From Thunnus maccoyii (lineage: Eukaryota > Chordata > Actinopteri > Scombriformes > Scombridae): a stretch of 64,000 bases of DNA. Shown here piece after piece: positions 34,801-47,204 of the stretch. The stretch spans positions 19,576,001 through 19,640,000 of the forward strand of contig NC_056550.1 in the NCBI RefSeq assembly GCF_910596095.1, written 5' to 3'. The number at the start of each line of letters is the position of its first letter. The first letter of the stretch is position 1. A model generated the notes under the pieces. It was given only the letters and a program-made list of their open reading frames with translations, was not told where the DNA came from and made no database searches. A program made the position numbers and the translations under genes.

Positions 34801-37774
34801 ACAAGGTGGGTGAAGGTCCTATGTATTTCTCATAGCACAGCCTGTCCTGGGTTTTGGAACTGGGGGCAGCAGTAAATAAACAAACACACTGTCAAATACA
34901 CAAATCAACCCACACAGTTCAGCAAGTGAGCAAATTAATGAGTATGTGAGTGAATTACTTTATGCATCCAAGTGGTGTTTAGCACTAAAAAGTAAGAAAT
35001 ATTACTTCAACTAAATGTAATGAAGAAGCTGCAAATAATGTAACCCAACTGTTGTCAATAAAATCTATTTATGTGTAAGAAGACAAATGAGAGAGTATTG
35101 ATATAATTTAGTAAAAAGCATCCTATGACAAAGACGATAGGTTAACCTGTATTTGGCACTTGATGAGTATGACATTTATGAAGAGCTATTAAAGCGGAAA
35201 TTTGTTGCCATTCTTCTCTGCTTATATTTTCCTTGATTTTTAAGGTGATGTGCGATATTCACCATTTGAGCTGCTTGGCCTGAAGTGGCTGCCCGTGTTG
35301 ACTCGACTTCAGGCCCAGGGGCTGAGTCCTTATGAGGTGGGAGAGCAGCTGTACCATGGCAGTCTGGACCGTCTGATGTCATCTCCTGCTCTATTGTGTG
35401 CTCTTAGAAGACCGGATGCTTTTGCTTCACTGCAGAAGCTCCTACCACACGATTATCCTGGTGACCTGAGCGTCCTGATGTCACCCACACCTGAAGTGGC
35501 TTTCAGACAAGCCTCCCTCTTCTTCTTTGACCATGAGATGATTCCTGGTAAGTTTGCTGAGTGGGTGTATATACAAGGCTGTGTGTGAAAAAGTAAAAAA
35601 GGAGGGAAAGCAACCCCACCTTTAATAATATAAACATATTTGATATGTTTCAGGTATTAGTTAGTGTAATCTATAACTAGATTTTTATCAACTTACTTGT
35701 GCTTCAGTTTTTTCTTTGCACTAATTTTGCTATATTTGTTGTATAACTTGTAAAAGCAGCAAATGATAAATGTGATGTTGTACTCTGAATATATATTGGC
35801 GTTTTCAGTGATACTGTAGAGCAGGAACAAGCTAACTTTCTGTTCAGATCCACAGATGCTGCTCACTGTGTTCCTCTTCAAACCAAGCGTCTGGAATCAC
35901 ACTCTGGCTACGATACTCTGCAAACTCCAGCAGAGTGGTCTCACGTTGGTGGGCTTGCGAGTAGTGACCCTGGACAAAAGTGATGCTAACTCACTACTGT
36001 CTGCGGAAAATGTAACTTAGAATGTCTAATTGACAAATGAGCCCTCTGTTCATGCCAACTGATAATTCATATAGGGTTAACTTGTTCTGTACAGGACCCC
36101 TCAGACTTGGAGGCCCGTGTGCAGTTCCTGTGCTCTGGCTCATCGCTGGCTCTCTGCTTCAAGGGGGAAAATGCTGTGCAGAGGCTTCTGGACATGCTGG
36201 GCCAGGAGGACTCATCCCTGTGGACAGCCTGCTATGGTATGGCTCATTCATACTACAGCATCTACAGTATGATCAGTGCCCTGCGCCACATATTGGCTCA
36301 CATTCATGAACTCTGAATCCACAGAGATAAACCAGTAAGAATAGAATTCCTGCGTATGTGTCAGTAAAATGTCAATAAACAAATGTTATAGGATCGCGAA
36401 CATATCAGAGAGCGATTCAGGATGTCAAGAGGTTTTTCCCAGGGGGGCTCTGCTGTGCTGAAACCAGCATAATGAGACAAGAGCAGGTATACATGTCACA
36501 CACAGCATAAGACTTCAAACTTTTGTGAAGTTGTCACCTGCACTACTTTATGTTTGTTGTTGATTTCTTGTTTCAGATATTTAGCCTGTGTTCAGACTCT
36601 TTAGCTTCTGTAGTGCGTGAGCAAAGCTGCACATTGGCCCCTGCAGCCAAAGAAGGTCTGTCACCTCTGATGGCGCCAGGACCAAGTGGAGGTTTGGACA
36701 GAGACACTATAATATATATGTATTGTATATGTAACTTTCATTTAAACTTAACACTCTGCAGACCCATGATATGGCCTGTATTCAGGTTGCATGGTTCAGT
36801 CACTTCTAAAAGAAAAATGGGTCCCTTTAAATTATTTAATCATTTATTGGGACTTTGATGTTGAAATATGACTCAGTTCCAGATGACCTTTTTAGACTCT
36901 GCAGAAAACCAATGTCCTATTTGGCTTGTTTTTTTAGTACCAGGGACCCTGATACACATCGCTCTCTGGCAAACAACCTGTCTGCTGCTACCCTTAAAAG
37001 TGCCATCTCAGCTGGACATGCTGGAGCAGCTGCTGAGGTCAGGCTGCCATCTGGTGGCAGGGAGGTTGACCATACTGGATAATGAGCAGAGGCAACACAT
37101 CGCCAGGATACTGTTATCAAGTGGAAATGAGAGGGTGAGGAGTGTGGCTTTGAAATAAGCTTTAGAACTTACTTTCTTCTCGTGCAGTGCAATCAGCAGT
37201 TGAGTTATCCTTTATCTCTTTGCATCCTTAAAAGATGACTCATCTTCACTCGGCCCCCTGCCTCATCATCGCTCTTCAATGGGAAAAGGTTGTGACCCGC
37301 TTTGACTTGATCCTCCAGAGGTGTGGAAAAAGACAACTCGAACCTCTCAGTGCATGCATTTAGAATATTTGCTTTTAAATAACCCTTTACCTTTTCATTT
37401 TGTTGTTACAATAGCATTTACAAGGAGAGGTCAGACCTACAGAAAGTGGGGGAAACGATGATCTACCCAGAAAGTGAGAAAGAGGTAAATCATGAATATA
37501 AGTCAGCTTTTGCTTTAAGGTTTGCATTTTACTTACAAGACTACAAGTCAGGTGACTTTAGCTGCTCTATGGAAATCAACCAGGTGTACTGATTAACATT
37601 TGTTATATTGTCATGAATGTTTTCAGTTGGTGCTTCAAGCATTGCTCATTTTGCTGTTTGCTTACAAGCACCTTTAGACTATCTATGTTGTGTTCTCTCC
37701 ACCAGGCCGAGCAGCTGATATGCTACCTGTTCGATGCCTTGTCTCCTGAGAGCTGGTATACCATTGTACCATGA
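28824..37774 (+). CDS. dnaaf8: Dynein axonemal assembly factor 8 (C16orf71/DAAP1), long form with NDPK-like modules
   Basis: DNAAF8 acts in cytoplasmic dynein-assembly foci (DynAPs) of multiciliated cells, where it supports outer-arm dyneins. Exons, each bounded by GT-AG with matching phase: 28824-28901, 29015-29125, 29220-29354, 29456-29566, 29696-29795, 29933-30032, 30110-30352, 30440-30529, 30609-30753, 30833-31021, 31124-31264, 31351-31512, 31606-31713, 31863-32004, 32190-32463, 32820-32899, 33064-33218, 33337-33474, 33591-33717, 34422-34553, 34641-34805, 35245-35547, 35848-36011, 36095-36236, 36392-36486, 36577-36691, 36938-37134, 37235-37320, 37415-37484, 37706-37774; about 1388 residues. 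The N-terminus (WNSILEKVKP, SSSEDEGIVTIFQR, MLDQWDLDDVLQNL) matches the DNAAF8 family. From about residue 560 to the end come four degenerate NDPK-like modules; the third is clearest (LLTVFLFKP, SGSSLALCFKGENAV, YGSRTYQRAIQDVKRFFP). The donors of exon 15 (32463) and exon 26 (36655 or 36691) are the least certain. The human protein is much shorter (about 520, from memory). Confidence 0.85.
33800..34290. repeat. 491-bp inverted-repeat element in a dnaaf8 intron
   Basis: The left end AGCCATGCTAGTGGC and the right end GCCGTTAGCATGGCT are inverted copies (13 of 15). Inside, a segment beginning GTCAGGAGATCTCC (near 34072) recurs as GTCAGGGGATCACC (near 34190), each followed by an AAATTTCATGGCAATCC-like block, so the element contains a partial tandem duplication. 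The GCTAACATGCTAA words are those of a repeat I know to be widespread in spiny-rayed fish. No coding capacity; it lies in the intron between exons 19 and 20. Confidence 0.6.
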
Positions 37775-39709
37775 AGTTAAAATGTGTGAAGACGTACATA
37801 CACATTTTACAAACATTAAGCAACATCTGTTGCATTTTTATACTGAAAAAATGTAATTCATAATTCCAAATACATGTTTTAGATAATATAAATATCTTTT
37901 TCAAGCCATTGTAATGCAGTTTTCTTTCTAAAAATCGGTTTCCAGTCTTCTAAAGGTTCTGTTCTGTAGGTTGTGTTTGAGACAAAAAGTATTCACACAT
38001 TTCAGATGAAAAATTATTTTAATTCTCAAGATGATAAAAAATAATTTTGTGAACTCTGTAAACCATTGCATAACTGTAGTGTAACAATTTAACAAGTGTT
38101 AACAAACTAGTAATACACTACAGAAGATATGCGGTACACAATCCTCAACGTAGAAAAGAAAAACCTAGTATTCTAAGACTTGCACCTATTTTTGTGTTCA
38201 CAACACAAAAAATATCAATATACCAAAAGAATAATTCCTACAATTATCAGTAGAGAATTTCCTACATATTCATACAGCCTGTCACAAAATAAGGGACGTT
38301 TTTAAATCTATAAATAAGGTCTAAACCCACTGACATTAAGTAAATCCATGAAATGCAATTTCCTCAGATTTAACACATTCTATTAAATCGCTGTATTACC
38401 CTGAGAAAAATACATCTCTTTCCTTATTTTCCTCGTTATACTGACAAATAGAAACTTGAAAACTTGCATTTGTTTTAGTTCTAATAAATTTTATTGAATA
38501 GCAGTTCACAACTAGATGCTACATCATGATGAATTAACTGCGCTCCATAATATTCCAGTGACCTATTCATTGAATATCTAATTTAGAACAATACATTCAA
38601 TATTTCAGGGCTTCAATGTTAAAATAACATTTCTACTGAAATTTTCTACAGTATATGGAACAACTGGTTCCACATTCAGATTATTTACTTTTGACAACAC
38701 TTGTTGTACTAGTATTTTTACTTAATTTGAACAGCTCCATACATCATACTCATATACATGTACAAGATTGCATAAATCTTCAGGCTCCATTTTCATAATA
38801 TTAAAACAAAGACAACACAACAACTAACAATAATGCAAAATAGATTAAACGATTCCAATGCAGAGCATAATGATACAGCTATTACAGTTCATTTACAAGA
38901 TTCTTCCTATTTGGTGCTTTTCCTTACAAACAATTGAGTTTTTGGTGCCGAATGACTAATTGAGATCAAAATTGTGTATTCAATGGTAGTAATGGTAATA
39001 AGTATTGCTGCGTTTTCTTGAATTGTATGGCAAATACAGACAGAGATAGACAGTTATCATTAAATTATCATCTTTGCTTCATCCTGTGGAACTGGTAAAG
39101 CAAATCTTATTTGTTTGGCCATTTTCCTTTCAGCTCAAGTGGCCTGAATACAGAGGATCATTTAGCGATTACATTGTGGTCCACAGAAGTATTGTAAGGC
39201 ACTGGGCTTTTAATTCTAATTAAATATGTTACATTTTGTATTTTGACTGAGAACAGACACTGTCTCCGAGAAATATTCTCTTGATACCAATCAAAATTAT
39301 GTAATCATAAAAGGCACAAATGTTAACGTAATTGGTCCGTTACAGAGAAATTTAACAAATTTGCTTACAAAGTGAATGTTTATTTCATTTCTTATTAAAA
39401 AACTTGTGATTGAAGCAAGTAGACCACTAGAGATCGAGGGCCATAAACAACTCAGCTTTAATTATGTCTGTATCTGCCATTGATGTTTGTCACAATCATC
39501 ATCTGTCCCCTGTTACTTTACAAAAAAAAAAAACTAATTTGGACCACGACTTGAAGAAAAAGTCAGAAAGAAAGCACCTTACAGTCACTGTAGGCTTATC
39601 ATAACAGCATACAATGCATAACCATCTGTTTTCCAAAGTGATTGCGATTATGTAGTTAAGCAAAGTCAAAAAACAAAATTAACTTCAAAACATTACTGTA
39701 GTGAAGTTA
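37775..39709. other. dnaaf8 3' UTR and convergent intergenic DNA; two-way poly(A) signal at 38483-38494
   Basis: The first AATAAA after the dnaaf8 stop is at 38483-38488, immediately followed by TTTATT (38489-38494), which is AATAAA on the other strand. The site could end dnaaf8 (about 710 nt 3' UTR) and, in principle, a very long unkl transcript coming from the right. No supported gene was seen here. Confidence 0.35.
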
Positions 39710-41038
39710 ACAGTTGTGTGCGAAAGTTTGGGAACCCTTGACAAATAACATATATTGGTGATTTTTTTTTTAAATTGAAATTATGTAAACACAGCCTCTC
39801 TAGGATATGGAACATAAAACACAATATTTTCAGCAAACATATATGCATAGTTACTTTCTATGTCATAAATTGAACAAAAATAAAAACATCATTGTGGCAT
39901 TTTCAGAAGTTTGGGTACCCTACATACTCAGTACTTAGAAACCCCCCGTCTGGCAGATATCACAGCTTGCAAACGCTTTTTGTAGCTGGCTAAATGTCTT
40001 TCAATTCTTGTATTTTCTTCCACTCTTCTTTGCAAATCTGAAATATTATTGGGCTGTCTTGCATGCACAACTCTTTTAAGATCTACCCACAAATTTTCAA
40101 TTATGTTTAAGTCTGGGACTGTGAAGGTCGTTCTAAAACCTTCAGCTTGCATCTCTTGAGATAGTCCACGGTGGATTTAAAGGTATGTTTAAGATCATTA
40201 TCCTTTTGTAGAAGCCATGTTGAAATGCTGCTTTTATCTAAACATACCTTTGCTGATTGTGGCCAATGAATTATATATTAACTTCATCAGTCCACAGCAC
40301 TTGTTTCACACAGGACGCAGGTAAGGTTGTCTTCTACTGATTTCCATGAAGGTCTTGTTTGTGCAAGCATCGCTGCGCAGTGGAACGGTGCACCACCACT
40401 TCTGAGTCTGCTAAAATCTTCCCGCAAGTTTTTTGCAGTCAAATTGAGTCTTGATTTGCCTTTCTGATCAGCATGCGAGCAGTTCTCTCCAAGAGTTTTC
40501 TTGATCTTCCAGATCTCCACAGTTCCACTAAACTGCAATCTCTTAATTACAATTATCAAGCTGACAACACTTTGCTATCTTCTTGTAGCCTTCCCCTGCA
40601 TTGTGGACATCAATAACTAACTAATTTTCAGTGTCTTACACAGCTGCTTAGAGGAATCCATGATTACTGAGTGTTCGCAAAAGGTTTTAAGAGTCAGTAT
40701 TTGTAAAGCTTTGAAATTGGCAACAGCTGACATTTCTTATGTTAATTGTTGACATGATTCAGGCCTAACAAGCTGATTAAGGTCTGAGAGCTTGTAAAAA
40801 GAATCTTAAGACTTCGGAGCTCTTAGGGTGCCCAAACTTTTGCACATGCCACAATGATGTTTTTATTTTTGTTCAGTTTATGACATAAAAAGTAACTATG
40901 CATTAATTTTGCTGAAAATATTGTGTTTTATATTCCATATCCTAGAGAGGAAGTGTTTACTTCTTTTCAATTAAAGAAAAAAAATCACCAAAACATGTTA
41001 TTTGTCAAGGGGTGGCCAAACTTTAGCATACAGCTGTG
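39710..41038 (-). mobile_element. Tc1-like transposon, 1.33 kb, long inverted repeats, inactive transposase
   Basis: Both ends begin near-identically when read inward (ACAGTTGTGTGCGAAAGTTTGG left; CACAGCTGTATGCTAAAGTTTGG right) and stay similar for about 190-200 bp, through AACAAAAATAAAAACATCAT. TA flanks both sides. The minus strand carries a decayed Tc1 transposase: a helix-turn-helix/GRPR-like part (IKRLQFSGTVE; open 40287-40559) and a C-terminal part (PDLNIIENLWVDLKR; ERHLASYKKRLQAVI; open 39928-40152). The two parts are in separate frames with stops between, and the catalytic block containing the first acidic pair is broken. So it is non-autonomous today. Confidence 0.85.
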
Positions 41039-44000
41039 TATGGCCACTTCAGAAACACAAATGTCATTCACCTTTGACATTCCTTCACTGTAGACAACAT
41101 TTAAACTGACACTGAATCCTCGCTTAAGGTCAGCATGTGCTAGCCAGTATTGCACAAATCTGCCATAAACGTCAATGTATACTTAACACGAAATCAAATG
41201 TACAATACACATTTTGTTAGGATCCAACCCATGCATTTTTGATCATTTGTGTATCAACTCACTATAGCCAACTTTACATGGAAAAAAATAGCGATAATTA
41301 CTATTAATGAACATTATCTATTAAGGTACTAGGTGATTCATTAAAAAAAAAAAAATCAATTTAGGTTTCTTACTGAAATAAAATGAATGATGAAATGTAA
41401 TACAAAAGAAATGACAGTACAGGTCTTTGGTAAAACTGCAAAAAATGGGCTCAAGTCCATTAATGTTGTAAGCAAAAGCCGTTGGCATAGTCCTGTCATT
41501 TACTCATTAAGATAAATGTCCTACTGAATGAAATATAACAGCAAAAATCCATCCAAAAACAGAATTCCCATCACTCACAATGCTGGACTTTGTCTCAGTT
41601 TCATCTAGATGACCATGGCGCTCTCACATGCACTTTCTGGCTTTGGGCGAGACCCAGCAACGTTCACAACTACAGGCCGGTCCGTCCAATATCGTAGCAA
41701 TTATTTGAATTCTGTTCGAGGGTAAGTTTTCCCTTTAGAATACATATTTGGACAGCTACTAGAACACCACTTTGGTTCATTTTTAGAATTTCACACTAGA
41801 CATCATTAATTTTGTTGGCTTCACAGGCAAAACAAACTAGACCAAAGGACCCTGTGAAATTAGCTGCACCGTACACTGCTATTCAGTGTATGGAGGAAAA
41901 AAAAAAAGCAACAAAAATACATTTACCTTCAAATCAATTAAAAAACGGACAATCTACAGCAGTACATGTCTGTGACATCATTCTAAGGGATTTACAAAAG
42001 TACAGAAAATTAGACTCAAAATGGATTTACAAATGAATAATTAAATCAAATAAGGTTTAGTCAAGTTAGATGCAGAAGACAGATTATTTCATAGTTTCTG
42101 AAATCTGAGCTGTGGATGCATAACAACATTCAAACATCTAAATGTATTACAAGAAACTACATTAATACCTTTTCCAATAGCAGCAAAGCTTGCAGAAGTT
42201 ATTAAGCCTTTACTACACTAAAAATAAGTCAATACAAATATTCTGGCAGTGTGACACAGTGCGAACTTTTTTTTTTTTTTCTATTTTTGTAGCTGGTTAA
42301 TATATATCGCATAACATGCAATACCAGATGTGTTTAGCCTGCCTTTTATGCCGTAATATAATCATGAAAACGCTTATATCATGAAAATACCATAACATTT
42401 CTTGATATTTTTCCTCTGAGTTGCTTAATTGTCATTTATGTGAATGTAAACAATGCATTTTCCCATATTTATAAGTAGCAAAAAGTGTACCTGGCGATAC
42501 ATGATTTTCTATTGAATTTAAAGCGAGAATAAAAAGATTCTTTAACACAGTAGAAGGTCATTTCAATTAGAGGAACCTAAGCACAGATCCTATGCAAAAT
42601 ACAACTTACAAGTTAACTACAGAATTCTTCATTCACTGCAGAATTATTACATCAAAACAAAAGTTACTGAGCTCTTTAAAAAGCATTTTTATATGTTTCT
42701 ATACAAATTCATGTGTGTCTTTATGTTCTCATACTCCCAAACGCTGAATTGAAAAACCTAATTTCAAAGACTGAAGCTGCACCAAAAGAGCACCACGACC
42801 AAGGAATGACGGGGAGAGGGAAGGGTCATTTCTTAAGGTTGAAAGTCAGGACACAGGCACTGACAATGTTTGTTTTCAATTATCTTCTGCAGAAATACTT
42901 AATGGGACTGGGCCAAATACAACTGGCATATATTTATATATACACACACACATATAGTCATACAGAATGTCAACTTTTCTGCAAAGTTAAACAAGACACA
43001 TTTTTGCAGAAACCTGTGCACAAGCGTCAACTACTTGTGTTTGCTCTGACAATTCTACACATAACCTTTTCCACTAAGTCAAGGCACTTTAGAGTTAGAG
43101 GCCGATATGTTCTAGACAAGGTCAAGAGGCTAGATTCCTACAAAAAAAAAAAAAAAAAAAAAAATCACCATTTCAGGCTTTTAGCAAATACAATACATGC
43201 TTCTCTAATGACTAGGCTATATAAATCTCTACAAAACAAAACTAACTGATTGAATAACAGCCTTAACATGTAGCATGTGCCTTACTGATATTACAGCTGC
43301 TGGTTATGCCTAAAATGCATTTTAAATTTGCACTTATTTGATTGAAATTTTATAAATCTAACTATGAAAGTAGGAACTATTAAGTACTTTTCTATTAAAT
43401 CTTAATATGTAGAACCATGCCATGATTTAACAATAGGAAACATGAAATATTCAATTTATGTTTCACAGTACACACAAAAGCTTCAGACATTAGCTTATAT
43501 AGAAAAAAAAAGTATAAATCTAAAAAAAGACACAAAAGAATACCTACAAAGCAGCTTAAAGCAAAAAAAAAAAAAAAAAAAATCTATATACCCTTTAATA
43601 GTCCCAGGTCAACAAAGTGCTTTAATAAGAAATCAAACTTCTTCAGAAAGTTGGTCAAAATAATGATGCTTGACTAGTTGCTTTAATAAAATTAATGAGA
43701 TCTGTGAAAATTTGGGGTTTAACAAAATGTGGCTTTACTTAAGGAGGAACACAACAAAAGTTTGTGTTTTTTAATTTCCTTGGTTAGTCTGATTTACTGC
43801 TGCTGATGTACAGATACAGGTACATTAGATGTGAAACATTTTACAAATCAGCATTATTCAGTTTCTATTGTTGGACAACACTTTGGCCAAAGATAATTAT
43901 TTTTTTCATCTTTTATTCACACCCCATTAGTGTTGAATGCAAGAATGAAAGCGTGTACTCGTTCCACAGAGCATGGAGCTTTGAAACGTCGTAGTGCTTT

Positions 44001-45419
44001 CTGGTACAATGAAATGGATCCTTTTCACCAGTTCAGTTTTGGAAGCTCCATACTTTGTGAATGGAGAGAGTACACAGTTTTTTTTTTCTGGTATTCCAGA
44101 CTATTGAGATGATTAATTAGGCCAACACAAAAATATGATTTCTGGATTATGTATCAGTCACATTGAGGTGTTTTCTCAGTTTTCTATGATTTACTCCCAA
44201 ACGCAACCTAGTGATTCTTTGATTTAGTTGTAGTCCTCTTTAAATAAAGAAAAAGTAGCTCTGAGTTTTGCCCATTTTATGTTTAACATCACCAGACTAG
44301 TTTGAGAGTGAACTCACCATTTCCTGCTTTCAAAAATGTACACAGTGACTTCCTCGCCCTTGATGTCCCAACCTGGAATGTCTACAATACTAACTATTGT
44401 GGCGAACTATCAACAATGGCTTTGTATTTCTCTATCATTGTGTGTATTTCCATATTCTCATGTGAACATCAGTGAGCTACAAGGCAGCACCCTTTGATAT
44501 TATCGCATATATATCAAAGAATAATTTGATTAACAAACTTTTTACACTGAAAAAACTATCTTAAGACTTCCAGTAAGTGACAGATATATGACTTTTAAGA
44601 TTTTTTAAAACTAGCATGTATCCATTTTCAGTTAAGATATAATGTTAAAGTTACAGTTCTTTAAATATAACAATATGTGATGTAACAGATTTACTAAAAC
44701 TTTCATTGGCTTTACACGCATCTCCACAGTATTTTCTGAAATGTCTTTGAATTTGCTCTGGGGCGACTTTAAGTGCATTAAGTAAAGAAGATAATACCTC
44801 AGGAGATCACAGACGCATTTATCCACACTAATTTCAATCCATTAAACTCACAGATGATGTCTTTCTGTCTCTGTCTGCTTTTTTCACTGGGATTACTGGT
44901 CCTGTTTGCAATTTTAGTCTAAGAGAAATATGTCAGGTTGGCAATGCATATTTGCATTTTGTTTGGGGGGGAAGCACGACTGCATTTTGTGTTTAGCCAA
45001 ATGTTTTGTGACTGGGTGTAAAAAAGACAATTTAGATATTTGGACACATCTGGACATGTACGTCATTTTGACTGTCTGAATCATGATTGAAGATTTGAGA
45101 AATTCAGAGCAGGATGAGGGTTAAAAGGGCATCACAAGATAATTCAATATTCTAATTTTGAGTGCATGGCTTTTCATACAGAAAGTTATCCGGTTGACCG
45201 AGGTAATGTACACATAAAATGAGCAAAAACTAAAAATGATTGAATCCCCTGTACACAACCTAATTCATAATACTATGTGTTTCATCAGTCAAACATCATT
45301 TTTATTCTAAATTAATTCAATCACTGTATGAAACAGACATTGCTATTTAGAAAATGTTATATCTATTAGTAGTTTTTCAAAGGGCTAATTCTTTAAATAG
45401 TACCTTGAGTAATTGTACA
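41039..45419 (-). other. Candidate long unkl 3' UTR
   Basis: No supported coding exon. Reverse-strand AATAAA signals (TTTATT on +) occur at 45301-45306 and 43912-43917, about 0.11 and 1.5 kb after the unkl stop. A-runs lie at 43142-43164 and 43563-43581. The frame of 178 codons at 42713-43249 runs through an A-run and shows no domain, so it is taken as chance. Confidence 0.4.
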
Positions 45420-47150
45420 TCACCACTTCAATATTTTTGTTCTACAGTAGGGACATTCTGTTTTACTAGGTGCACAGTTCTCACATAGTACATAATGTTG
45501 GCAAGGCTGCAGAACAATGCAACGATCATGCTTTTGGCAAACTATACATTTCTTTGACTGAAGCTGATATATTACCTGTTGGGGAAGAAAAGAACGAATA
45601 TCAGCCGCAACTTAGGGAAATACAGTTCATGCAGACTTTTTAAATTAGCATGCTTGATGTACAGTACTGTGCAAACGTTTTAGGCACTAAAAGTAAAGTG
45701 AGAATGCTTACAAAAAATATTGCTATAAATTGTTTTAATTTATCAATTAACTTCTTACAAAGTAAAGCAGAAACCTAAATGAAATCAATATTTGCTGTGA
45801 GCAGCTTTGCCTTTAAAATAGCAGCAGTTCTCCTCGGTATAGTTTAACACAGTTTTTCATGGTAACTTGCAGGTTGGTTGTTGCAACCATCCTGGAGAAA
45901 GAATGTTCTTTTGTGGATTTATTATTTAGGGCATCTCAGGTGCTTCTTCATGTAATCCCACATTGACTCCATGATGTTGGGATCAGGGCTCTGTGGGGGC
46001 CATATCATACCATCTGTTGCAGGACTCATCATTCTTCTTGTTGATGAAAATAGTTCTTTATGATTCTAGCTGTGTGCTTGGGGTCATTGTCATGTCATGA
46101 ATACATTTGGGACCAATCAGACACCTCCCTGATGGTATTGCATAATGGATAAGAATCTAAACATCTAGGGTGCCTAAAACTTTTGCACAGTACTGTAGAT
46201 CTGAATGATAGCCTGATAAACCGTGTTTTGTTTTTTGTTTTTAAACTATGAAGATGCTACTAATGAAATGCTGTGTGTAATCTAGTCTTTCTTACCCCGT
46301 CTATAAGGTCTAGGTCATTACGCAGCTGACTCTGGATGGAGTGAAGCTTTGACAAGGGGAGCTGGTCCAGCTCGCCATAGCTACGTAGGAGAGGTGTTCC
46401 AGGGGTGCGACAAAGCACATCAAAGTCCCCTTGGAGCTCTTTCAGCTTGCGTTCTGTTTCTTCCCATTTCTGTTCTGCCAACTGCCGCTCTGCTTCTGCC
46501 GTTTTTGCTTGTTCCTTTGCTTCATGGGCGTCTTTCTGGCAAGCTTCACAAGCCTGGGAAAAAAAAATCCTTCTGTTTAAAAAAAACACCTGCGATTCAT
46601 GACAGTAGAAGTTACTGTGATACATGTAAAGCTATGAAAAGTTCATTTAAAAACACGTACTTGTTTGACCTGATGCCACGCCTCCTCCCACTGTTTAATC
46701 TTCCTCTTGGCCTCATCGAGTTCTCTAAAAAGGCGGGCCAGATCAGCACTGCTGGTTGCGGAGGTTAGGCTGCTGAAAACTGGAGATGGACTCGGTGAAA
46801 AGCTGCCACTTACAAAGTCCCAAATGTTGCTAGCTCCTCCGTTCAAGCCTAGCCGAGTGAGGTGTTAAAATCACAAGACCAAACGGAAAAGTTAATGGTT
46901 AGTCGTGCAGAAGTGGAAAATTTCATTCAACAACAATCATTTATAAATAATTTTATGACCACATTTTTCATCTATGTCCAGTCCATCTATAATAATGTCT
47001 TTTCCATATTGTAAGTTTGCTTTTTTGGTCTATTGTGCAACCGACATCGACCGCATGCCTGTCTGTCCTGGAAGACAAATTCCTTCTCTGTTGCTCTTCC
47101 TGAAGTTTTTTCATTTTTTCCCTGTTTAATGGTTTTTTGGGGGAATTTCT

Positions 47151-47204
<54 letters not shown>

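Noticed and set aside
42713..43249. 178-codon open frame on + between dnaaf8 and unkl
   Set aside because: Crosses a 23-base A-run that yields poly-lysine, has no domain, no splice partner and non-coding composition; probably chance in the unkl 3' flank.
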